From Camellia lanceoleosa (Eukaryota; Streptophyta; Magnoliopsida; Ericales; Theaceae): DNA of 64,000 nucleotides. Every line of letters starts with the position of its first letter. The first letter of the stretch is position 1. The notes under the pieces are model-generated. The model had not been told where the DNA came from. It worked only from the letters and a program-made list of their open reading frames with translations, and ran no database searches. The stretch lies in assembly GCA_025200525.1 (NCBI GenBank), contig CM045761.1:80815551-80879550 (forward strand), in the 5' to 3' direction. A program made the translations under genes and the position numbers. Positions 44,899 through 55,854 of this stretch are shown piece after piece.

Positions 44899-47342
44899 TG
44901 TCACGACCCAAATCCACCCCCATAGGTTTAACGTCGTAACCGGCCAGTAATCCTCGGATTACCAAAGGCCTCGTGACATAATAGCATGTGACAAGGGGCT
45001 GCGAAAGCATCATACAAAATATGAATAGTCCATTGAGCTGTACTGACATACATGGAATAGATAACTTAAAACTTCTTTATAACAAGATACAATATTTACG
45101 CACATGCCAAGTACATGCCAACAAACATCTTGACCATACACAACATAGTATAAACATAGTCTAAAGTGTTTACAAAAACAGCCATGAAACTTGACTTCAA
45201 TTGGAACCTCCTCGGGAGGCACAAGGGTTGGCTGACAAAACTGAAGTGTAGGCCATCAACTCTAGGCCTGATCACATGCTTGCTCACCTACACACATAAT
45301 ATAAATAGTGAGCTAAAGCCCAATGAATAATAATAGAGTAAAGATTTTACTGAATGATGTCCATACAGAAACAAAGCCTTGTACATTATTAGTTGTCATA
45401 ACAGAGTAGATTCATAGACATAGTTACATTCATATTCAAAGCTTGTACATACATCATTATAACACGTGACACATCCATTAGCATTACAAATCTGATGACC
45501 TACAAGGGACTGTCATGAAGGCTTTCTGATGACTCATGTGCACAGAGACGTTTCTGATGACCTATGAAGAGACGCATATCATATGATGCTAAGGATGCCA
45601 CGAATAACCTTCAGAATCTTGGACAATCATTCATTCGTTTCAAACATAACATAGCACTTCAGAAAACTAATTACTTCATATCATAATATTCAGAAAATAC
45701 TTAACATTGAATATAACTTTACAAAGTTATTACTCATAAATAATTGGTCGCCCCAACTAGATGGCAAAATGGCACTTCACTTATCCTAAGACACGTGACC
45801 TACACGAACATACATACAACTACACACTTGAAACACACGCTCGGATTATACATAACTTACTTCGTTTGTTCTTAGTGTGTTTTTAGCCATTAACCTCATT
45901 GTAGAGTCTTAATCATGGCCTAGGAATGCCTAGGATGAAATGAGGATGCAAAAATGTACTTGAAACACTTAGCCAAAATTTTGCTGGAACAGGGTTCTCG
46001 CTCGAGCGTGGCTTTCTTCGCTCAAGTGGACATGTCAAATGTGAGTGGTCGCTCAAGCGTAGACTCCTTCGCTTGAGCGATCTACAAAAATGTAAAAAGT
46101 ACTGGTTGCTAAAAATCTCCGCTCGATGCTCGCTCGAGTGTGAGACACAGGTCCTCGCTCGAACGCAATTCTTGTCGCTCAAGCATGCTTCTACACATAC
46201 AAAATTCTGAAAGCTTGCAATTTCTGCTCGAGCTAACCTTCTGTCACTCGAGCGGGGAGAATGAAAACAAACATGGTCACCCGAGTGTAAGATCCCTCGC
46301 TCAAGCGTGGAAGCAAAATACTGGGTTTTCCAGATTTGCTCCCAAGCTTCAAAACATGATTCCAACTCTTCAAAACACACCTCTTGGGCCCCAAAACTTG
46401 AGACAACAAAGCAAAATTGTAAAACATGAAGAATTGAGGATCATTTCACAAAATTATGGCCCAAAAGTTTGCCAATTATACAAAATTCAACTTAAACTTT
46501 GCAAATGTTTGAAGAACACAACATGTATAAATTTTTCTTGAATCCACCCTTTTTAAAACATCATCAAACTTGGCAATTTAATGGAAAACATAATGAACTC
46601 CCAAAATGTAAGTGAGATGAACACATGCATGAAAGAAATCTTTGAACTCATGCTCAATTTCTGAGAAAATGTACATGCATACATGGTATGCCCCAATTCT
46701 TTCCAATTCTAGTGCAATTCCTATATGAATTTACTTAATTCACTAATGATCTTGTAGAACCTAATTCAATTACTCAATTAAGAGTTTGGTCTCTTACCTA
46801 GAGGCTTCAATCTACAAAAATTGATGTTGAGGCTCTACAAATCTTCTTCAATTAACAACATTTCCTAGCACCTCCCTTAGTTTGAGCTCAATTCCTCGAG
46901 TCTTGAACCAATTCTCCCTTCTCTCACTCTCTTTCACATTTGGTGTTGAAGATGAAAGATGATAGAGTCAAAACATGTATAAGGTGTGAAACAATCTTGT
47001 AAAAGCCCACTCAATGGTACACTTGTAAATAACTTAAGTTAAACTAATTAACATTAGTTATTCTAATTTAATCATTCCAAATCAACGTTTAATTAAAATT
47101 ACCATAAAATCTCATAAATCCTACTTAACACATAAATCAAGTCAATTTCTGAATCGGATGCCGATAGAGCCTTCAATTCGTTAACCAAAAGAAAAACATA
47201 AACAGATTTTCCTATGTTGAACAGATATAGGCATAATTCATGCAACACACACACATGCAATTTAATCCAGAATTTCACCCTAATTACTTATTAAGCAAAA
47301 TTAACCACAGATTAATGTTAATCAGGGATCGGGGTTGTTACA
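44899..47342 (-). repeat. Element B 3' LTR
   Basis: On the plus strand TGTCACGACCC to GGGGTTGTTACA. It lies next to the PPT, so it is the 3' LTR of the minus-strand element. It has a CTCGAG palindrome cluster (45994-46312) and a GATGACCTA/GACTCATG repeat near 45490-45580. Confidence 0.92.
45994..46312 (-). repeat. CTCGAG palindrome cluster, element B 3' LTR
   Basis: About eleven CGCTCGAGCG-like sites, several altered by one base (CTCAAG, CTTGAG). The 5' LTR copy at 56942-57253 keeps more intact sites. The changes are mostly C/T or G/A. Confidence 0.85.
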
Positions 47343-50300
47343 GTCTTTCCCCCTGAAAGAGTTTGGTCCTCCAAACTCGAATTACCTTCATTTTGGAAGA
47401 ATATTGGATCCAAAGGAAACAACTCAAGATATCTTTTCATCATGTCTCCTTCCGTTTCCCAGGTAGCATAAGTGCCTCCATGGTTTTGACGATCAACTTT
47501 TACCAGTGGTATTTCTTTGTTCATCAATCTTTTGATTCGGCGGTTCACAATCTGGATAGGTCTTTCCTTATAAGTGTAATCGTCCTTTAGGAGCACATGT
47601 GTTGGTTCAATGACATGGAGTGGGTCTCTCAAATATTCCCGAAGCATTGACACATGAAATACGTTGTGCATATATTTCATAACCGGCAGTAGGGCCACTC
47701 GATAGGTTACTGAATTGATCTTTTCAAGGATTTCATATGGCCCAACATACCTTGGCGCTAACTTGCTTTTCACACCAAACCGAGTTTGATAATTCATAGG
47801 AGTCACTTTTATGAATCCACGATCCCCAACTTCATATTCTCTGTCCCTTCTTCGTACATCAGCATAACTCTTTTGTCGACTTTGAGCAGTTTTCAGCCTT
47901 TGCTGAATTAACTTCACATTTTCGGTGGTTTCTTGCACAAGTTCCGGTCCCAACAACGGTCTGCCGCCTACTTCGGCCCAACATACCAAAGATCAGTATT
48001 TTCTTCCATACAAAGCTTTATAAGGAGCCCTTCCAATGCTTGAGTGGTAACTGTTGTTATATACAAACTCAGCCAATGGCAAATAAGTTTCCCAATTTCC
48101 TTGGAAATCTAACACACACATTCTGAGCATATCTTCCAAGATTTGATTAGTCCGTTCTGTCTGACCATCTGTCTGCGGGTGATAGGCGCTGCTTAACCTC
48201 AATTCTGTCCCCAAGGCCTACTGTAAACTCTTCCAGAACCTCGATGTAAACTTTGAATCTCTGTCAGATACAATAGATACTGGCACACCATGTAATCTCA
48301 CAATTTTATTCACATACATGTTAGCCAATTTATCTGCATTATAAATAGTCTTGACAGGCAAAAAATGGGCAGACTTAGTTAAATGATCAATTATAACCCA
48401 GATAGAATCCATACCTTGAGAAGAACGAGGCAGTCCCACAATGAAATCCATGGTAATGTGCTCTCATTTCCATTCCGATATTGGAAGCGGCTGTAACAAA
48501 CCAACGGGTCATTGATGTTCAGCTTTGACTTGCTGACAATGTAAACATCTAGCCACAAAATCTGCAATACACTTTTTCATTTCGGGCCACCAAAAATTTT
48601 GTTTCAAGTCGTGGTACATCTTTGTATTCCCTGGATGCATAGCAAATTTAGTATTGTGGGCTTCAGACATAACACACTTTCTCAAATCACAGCAATCAGG
48701 TATACAAAGACGATTTTGAAATTTCAGCACATTTTTCTCAAACACAAACCCTGGCCTCGGCTTTGAATTAAGTTCTTCTACAACCTTTTTCAAGTATTCA
48801 TCTTCAAGTTGCTTCTCTTTGATCTTTTCAAGGATTGTAGGCTGAGCGGACATAGCGGCTAGTATTCCACCCTGTTCACGTATCACAATCTCAATCTCAT
48901 TCTTCTCCAAGTCATATAGCAGTTCTTCCTGGCTGGTAAACAAACATGACAAATTTCCCATTGACTTTCGGCTCAAGGCATCTGCTACGTTATTAGCTTT
49001 CCCTGGGTGATACAAAATCTGCAAATCATAATCTTTGATTAGCTCTAACCACCGCCTCTATCTCATGTTCAATTCCTTTTGGGTAAAGAAATATTTCAAG
49101 CTTTTATGATCGGTATAAACTTCACAAGTTACCCCATATAAGTAGTGACACTAGATTTTCAAGGAAAACACCACAGTTGCTAGTTCTAGATCATTGGTCG
49201 GGTAATTCTTTTCATAAGGACGAAGCTGTCGAGAAGCATAGGCAATTACCTTCCCATTTTGCATCAATACATAGCCCAACCCTTTATACGAAGCATCACT
49301 ATAAATCTGAAACCCATCAGTACCATTAGGTAAGGTTAGGATTGGTGCAGTCACCAGCCTGGTTTTCAGTTCCTGAAAAGCTGATTCACGTTAATCATAC
49401 CAATTAAACTGTACATCCTTCTGTGTCAATTGTGTTAATGGCATTGCAAGCTTTGAGAAGTCTTTCACAAATCTTCTGTAATAACCAGCCAATCCTAGAA
49501 AACGTCTAACTTCTGTTACATTCATTGGTCTAGTCCAATCCACAATAGCTTCAATCTTCTGAAGGTTAACAGAGACACCATCCTTAATGATTACATGCCC
49601 CAAAAATGCTACACTGTCAAGCCAGAATTCACATTTGGACAATTTAGCATACAATTTCTTTTCCCTCAAGATCTGCAAGGTAGTTCTCAGATGGTTCCCA
49701 TGTTTTTCCCTGTCTTTAGAATAAATCAAGATGTCATCAATAAACACAAGAAGGAATTCATCAAGATAGTGTTTGAAAACCCTATTCATCAGGTTCACAA
49801 AAGCTGCAGGTGCATTTGTTACCCCAAAAGGCATTACCAAAAATTCATAATGTCCATATCTAGTCCTGAATACAGCTTTCTCCACGTCTTCTGCTTTAAC
49901 CTTTAACTGATGATAACCGGACCTAAGATTAATTTTAGAGAACACTTTGGCTCCTTGGAGTTGATCAAACAAATCATCTATTCGGGGTAATGGATATTTA
50001 TTCTTAATGGTCACCTTGTTCAATTCCCAATAGCCAATACATAGTCTCAAAGACCCATCTTTCTTTTTCACAAATAACACGGGAACACCCCAAGGTGAGG
50101 TACTCGGACGAATGAATTTCTCGTGTAAGAGTTCTTGGAGTTGGGCTTTCAATTCTTTCAGTTCGGAAGTCAACATCCTATACGGAGTTTTGGAGATGGG
50201 CTGTGTTCCAGGTATTATATCAATGGTAAATTCAATTTCCCTATCAACTAAATCCCTGGGTAGATCATTAGGAAACACATCAGGAAAATCACAAACCACA

Positions 50301-51877
50301 GGAATAGTTTCTACACTGGCACCATCCGGAGACACAGTCAACACACTACACAAATAGCCCCGACACCCCTTTCTTAATAGTCTTCTGGCTTTCATAAATG
50401 AAATCAAGTATGGCAGAGGGATTACCCCATTTCTAGTGAAAGTAAACTCGAGCATACCGGGTGGATGAAACATAACAGATTTATTTACACAATCAATGGT
50501 AGCATAGTATTTAGTCAACCAATCCATATCCAGAATACAATCAAAGTAATCGATGTTCAAGGGTAATAAATCAACATACAATGTCATTTCGGCAATCACA
50601 AGATCACATGCCGGGTAAACATAAGCACATATCATAGAACCCCCAGACGGTGTAGTTACAGATAACACACAGTTCATAGGTTCTAATGGTCTAGTTAATT
50701 TTCGAGAAAAAGCATGCGATACGAATGAATGTGTAAAACCGAAATCAATCAGCACATATGCATTCTGGGCACAAATAGGAATGATACCTGACACTACTGA
50801 CTCAGTGTTTTGCACATCTCCAGGCACCAAGGCAAATACTCTCCCTTGTCTCAAAGTCTCTTTTCCGGTATTACCTTTCGTATTCATCTTGGATACAGAA
50901 GCGGATCCGGCTGAGCTTGCCACTAGATGATTGGTATTTTCAAACCTGATAGGACAAGCCTTCATCACGTGGCCAGTTTTTCCACACCTGAAACAGGCGC
51001 CCGAAGCTCGATAGCAAACCCCCTTGTGTTTTCTACCACATTCTGGGCAAGTCGGTGTAGTACCACTACTTTGGCTTAAGCCACTATAAGATCCTGTGTT
51101 TTGCCTCTTATTCCCAGTAAATGAACGACTCTTTTTGACACTGTTCCTAGACCTCTTTCCCATCCAATCAGTTCGTGGGACGAGAGTTTGTTTCTTCGCT
51201 GCCAGAATGGACTCTGCCATTAATGCCCTATCCAAAACATTCACATACGTGGGTAGGTTCAGAACTCCCACCCGATCCAAGATATCTAAATCCAGCTAAC
51301 CCTCAAATTTGCGGGCCTTCTTGTAGTCCGTATCTACCATATGAGGAGCAAACCTAGCCAGTTCAGTAAACTTAGCCTCATACTCAGCTACAGACGTTCT
51401 GCCTTGTTTGAGTTCCTGGAATTGTGAAACCTTCCGGTCTCGGAAGCACTAGGGAAAGTACTTGTCATAGAAAATTGTATTGAATTGAGTCCATGTCATA
51501 TTCTCATTGCCATTTCGAACTAGTAACCATCATCTTCGAGCTTCATCTTTCAGAGTGTAGGTGGCTAATAAAACTTTCTAAACCTCAGAACAGGAAAACA
51601 CTTCAAATAATTTTTCCATCTCGAGCAGCCAAGTTTCTGCCTTTAGTGGTTCAGTGCCACCCAAGAAAGTTGGCGGCTTCGTCTTCATGAATTTCTGAGT
51701 CATGTTAATTATGTCGCTATTGCCCATTTCAACTTGAGCCGGCGGGGGTGGAGGTGGTAAAGGTTGTTGCCTCTGTTGTTGCATTACTACTTCAGTTAAA
51801 GTGGCAAGCATTTGTTCCATTCTGTTCATTCGGGCATCCGAGGACCCTGCTGTATCATCACTTCTTGCATTGTCCAT
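47318..51877 (-). pseudogene. Element B gag-pol polyprotein remnant
   Basis: ATG at 51875-51877. Gag has a proline tract, EARRWW, stops at 51578 and 51449, then an open frame 51280-49391 (629 codons). That frame holds the CCHC knuckle (50954-50995), protease motif DFG in place of the usual DSG/DTG (50739-50746), and RT with FIDD (49733-49744). RNase H ([10 protein letters not shown] near 49300), integrase zinc-finger (48690-48540) and core follow; MDFIVG, SDRDSKF and TDGQTER supply the three acidic residues. The chromodomain-like tail is about 47520-47390. Stops near 49388, 49151, 49058, 48506, 48217 and 47991 separate the blocks; nearly all look like single transitions. The last frame runs through the PPT into the 3' LTR. 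It needs at least nine readthroughs, so it is not functional. Confidence 0.94.
47346..47353 (-). promoter_or_regulatory. Polypurine tract of element B
   Basis: GGGGGAAAGAC on the minus strand, ending at the 3' LTR boundary (47342/47343). Confidence 0.85.
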
Positions 51878-52067
51878 TTGCTATAGGTAAACAAAACTTT
51901 ATAAACATAGGCAAATAGTCCTTGTTACTTTATTCAACTTCACATGATTATACTTGGATTTATGCTTTCACTTTCAAACAACACACTTAGACATGCAGAT
52001 GGAAAGCCCCTACTTCTTACTAGGACATCCTTAGCTCATATAGACTTGTGTGTGCGGTATAACTCGT

Positions 52068-52079
52068 GCTCTGATACCA
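52068..52079 (-). promoter_or_regulatory. Primer binding site of element B
   Basis: The minus strand reads TGGTATCAGAGC, the exact complement of the plant initiator-Met tRNA 3' end, three bases inside the 5' LTR. Confidence 0.93.
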
Positions 52080-52082
52080 CTC

Positions 52083-52114
52083 TGTCACGACCCAAACCCG
52101 CCCCCATAGGTTTA
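52083..52114 (-). repeat. Element B 5' LTR, left fragment
   Basis: The 32 terminal bases of the LTR before the E insertion, ending in the GTTTA target site (52110-52114). The LTR continues at 55855. Confidence 0.9.
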
Positions 52115-54806
52115 TGTAACAGCGCCCGTGGGCCTCTATGCTACTACAGTTCGGACTCTCCTTTTTGTTTGTTGCGGTTCTAAATCTGAACCAAAGAGTC
52201 TAACTCTGGCAAATCGTTTGAGAAAACAGATTTTTTGAAAAGTAGTGCCAAACATGGACTGCTTTGCCAGATTACAGAGTTGCCACCTAAATGTTTTTAA
52301 AATGGGAAATTTAGGAAACCCTGACTCGGTGCCGAAGGCCACGTGTCCGTCATCACCAAAGTGGTCTTGGCTCGGGAGCTTGGGTACGATCGGGGAAGGT
52401 CAGCTATGAGCACCCCCTTTCGCCCAGTCCGAAGACCGGCCTCTACTAACCGTGATATCCATTTTTGAAAACATTACATGCTCTTGTTCCAGTTATTAAC
52501 CTAGAATTACTATGTTATGCGCACAGCAAACAAGTATAGACTAGATCGCCTAATTTGGAAACAAACATTGCATATCTGTTCGTTTTGAAAATGCTTTAGA
52601 ATTTGCTACTCGCAAGTAGGCTAAAACACGGATTTCAATGAGTTTTCCCAACTCAAGCAATCCAACCTCCACCCACAGGCATTCAAACAGTTTATCTCAT
52701 ATAAGCACTTAGCCGCATGGTAAGCATACTGTCATGTTAACATCCACACGCATGTGGTATGCTAAAGCGTAAAATACTTACATTGTACTCCGTGCCAAAA
52801 CAATAAACTAGTTAACAAACATGCATGTCCTAGTTCATGTTAAAATGGCTAATGCAACACATGCAAAGATGCAATCTAGACGGGCTCGGCTGTCCTAAAC
52901 ATGGCATGTGAAATGCACGAGTAACATGTATTCAATTTGGAATTGAAATACAATGCAGTTTGTATGATGTACCGAGCCCGATGCATGTCAACAAATGCAT
53001 GGATGCACGCATGCGTAGCATAAGGTATGCTAAAATAAAAAATGCCCTAATCTACCATCATAGGCAGATAAATAAAAGGGAGAAAGAAATGGGGGTTGGA
53101 AGACATACACACCACTCACCCACACTTATTACAGATTCGTCCTCGCTCGAAGGGACCAAAAGAATAGTACAAATAATTAACTATACAAGCTAATTAAATA
53201 TTACAAATAGCCTAATTAATTAACAAATTAATTAATCTAAGAAAAACAGTAAACCGCCTCGGGGCGAGGGCCCAATGCATGCACGCTCGGATTCCGCTCG
53301 GAATTGCACTGCCATGCCTAGCTTGCCTCTGTTTTCCGCTTTGCATCTCGTAAGATCGCCACAGTCTTAGGAATACTTTCTTAGGTACTGAAGATCACTA
53401 CCGCTGCTCAAAACTTCCACCGGGCAGTGAATTGAGCTCATTGGCACTGAATTGATCCATCGGTGAATTGATCACGGCCGGCACTAAACACCGCCGGCAT
53501 CTTGAATGCTCGCAGAACTCGCAACTCACAAAGCAGAGAGGGCAACATCTTGGCATGGCAATGCAATTCAAAGCATATATGCTCTAAACACACTTCTTAT
53601 CATACTAATGGCTCAAAAGAAGATGTGCCTCGATTCTCGGACCACCAATCACGCATTTCCATGCATGATGGCCCAAAGAATCAAGTGTGCAACTTTGATT
53701 TCAAATGCATGCAATGCAAACAAGCACATAAGGGTGCTAAACCTCTATCACACACACTTCAAGAGGCCAAGCATGCACAATGCAATGCAATGAAGTCCTA
53801 AGCATGTCATCTATATGCAATATGAGCAATACAATATACTTATGCAAACATACAAGTGAACATGCAAGATAAGCATGCAAACCAATTGAAGGATGGACTT
53901 AAACATGAATTGGGCAACTCTAAAAAGGCTCAAAATAGTGGCCAAATGCTATAGAAGTGAAGACTAAGATACATGCAACACATGTACACATGCAAGCATA
54001 CATGATCCAACACTTAGGCATAAACAAGACAACATTCAAGCACACTTGAAATGAGTTAAACATGGACAATTAGCATGCATAGAAAGCTCTGAAAATTATG
54101 CAAAATATGATGCTAAACCAAGCAACAAAGTAGGCTAAGCATGCAACAAGTGGCCCAAGTACTTAAGGCAAACCAATGAGGCATCGAACCACACATACTA
54201 CAACCACACATGGTAACACTTAACCAATTAAAAACAGAGTTTTAACACATAAGACTAAGCCCAAAAGACCACTTAGATGGCATCTAAATGGCATGAATCC
54301 AAAGGCATGCACAAATGCTAAAGCATGAGGCATACAACACATGCTTTTAAAGCATTAAAGAGGCAACTAAGGCAAGCATACAAGCACACCAAAGGGACTG
54401 AAATGACATGCCAAATGGTTCCAAACCATCAAAATGAGGTAAGCAACACATGCTACACATGCATACTCAAAGGCTAGCAAGCCTAAAATGCAAAGGGGCT
54501 ATATAATGCATGCCAAGATCAACCCAAATGACTATGGACAGAGCTAAAACATGTCAAAATAAGCATAAAACATTCATAAGTCTAAGCCTAAAGCATGCTC
54601 AAACTAGGGCTAACAACCTAGGCATGTTAAGGGACTAAAGAGGCATTACAAAGCAACCATGAAAAACATGCAAGGAGTACTAAAACCAACACTTAGCAAT
54701 GTCATATTAGGGCATAATAAACCTAAAATGCAGCCAAGACATGCTCTTCAAATATTCAAAACTAAGCTCCCTTAGGAGGCCAAATCTTGCCCTTTTGAAG
54801 GACATC

Positions 54807-54831
54807 AAGGAGAGGGGGTGGCCCTCTCCTT
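54807..54831 (-). promoter_or_regulatory. Conserved hairpin H2 in LTR E
   Basis: AAGGAGAGGG and CCCTCTCCTT around a 5-nt loop, a perfect 10-bp stem as in element C. Confidence 0.75.
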
Positions 54832-54855
54832 CTTGGGACTTTAAGGCATCATCTA

Positions 54856-54887
54856 CACCACTGAAATCCCTCAAGATTTCAGTAGTG
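54856..54887 (-). promoter_or_regulatory. Conserved hairpin H1 in LTR E
   Basis: 13-bp stem CACCACTGAAATC / GATTTCAGTAGTG with a 6-nt loop. The one non-Watson-Crick position becomes U-G in the sense RNA, so pairing is kept. Confidence 0.82.
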
Positions 54888-55447
54888 AAGAGACCCGAAC
54901 ACCAAAATCCCAGAGCTCAACAAAATAGCACAAAAATGAGGCCTTTTCAAGGCCTAAGGGTGGTCAAACCTCCCCAAAGCACAAAGTACCCTTAATAAAC
55001 TATCAAGAGGACTAAAAAATAGAACTTTTGTGTATTGAACACCAAGCACAAAAACAGTTCAAAGATAGGTAAAAAAGGAGTGCAAGAATGGGGTAAATAA
55101 AGCAAGTTTCTCACCCTTGTTGACCCTCTTCACAAATGTTGACTTTGTTGCTTCCTTGAGCTCCAAACCAGTCAAGAACAGCAAGAACAACCACTTGGGA
55201 CCTCAGTAGCCAAGGAAAGGTGAAACACTAGGTGTTGATGTGCAATAGTGAGACACAAACACCTAGTGTACAAATAAGAGAGCAAAAGAGAGATAGAATA
55301 GATATAGAATTTCTAACCTAGAACCAGAGCTTCTTCTCTGTCTTTTCCTCTATAAAAATGTCTAAGCCTTTCAACCCTTGAGCCAAGAGGAGGAAGCCTT
55401 CTCTTATAGAGGACAAAGCTTACAAGCTAAGTCAATTAAAGGCTCAT

Positions 55448-55471
55448 CCCTCCATACACGTGTATGGAGGG
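55448..55471. promoter_or_regulatory. Perfect 24-bp palindrome with CACGTG core
   Basis: CCCTCCATACAC followed by its exact reverse complement; the centre is ACACGTGT, a G-box. It lies about 50 bp upstream (sense direction) of a TATA-like box near 55397. LTR D has a degraded form near 43417. Confidence 0.75.
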
Positions 55472-55854
55472 GAAAGAAGTGCTACAAAGCTGTCTAAAAA
55501 TATCTCCAAAAATAGCTGTAAAGTGATCGGCAGGGCAAAATGGTCATTTTGCCAAAAATAGTGCCGACCGGCACAACATAATGCCGATGGCAACACTCAC
55601 CAGCCAGTGGCTTCTAGCCATTGCTGGTGGTATGTGGAGATGCCTCAGAAGGCATTCCCTGCCCCTCCAAGGCAAAGCACAAGTGTTTGGTGCAAAACCA
55701 AACACAAAACAGTCAAGTTTGGAGGTCCTGAGGCAAGGCGCATAGCCGAGAACTCCGGGAACTCCAAACGAACACGAACATGGATAATCACCGAGTGTTC
55801 AAGCGGTGACGTCCAAGTCTTGAGGACGGTCAAAAATGGGGTGTCTACAGTTTA

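Larger units (their letters stand above)
52115..55849 (-). mobile_element. Solo LTR E (Ogre/Tat-like) inside element B 5' LTR
   Basis: 3735 bp on the plus strand from TGTAACAGCGCC to GGTGTCTACA, flanked by GTTTA on both sides (52110-52114 and 55850-55854). The uninterrupted site is seen in the other LTR of B near 44920. Same family as C and D, reverse orientation. It holds H1 (54856-54887), H2 (54807-54831), a TATA-like box on the minus strand near 55397 and a 24-bp palindrome (55448-55471). No coding capacity; ORFs such as 53502-53801 are chance frames. Confidence 0.94.
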
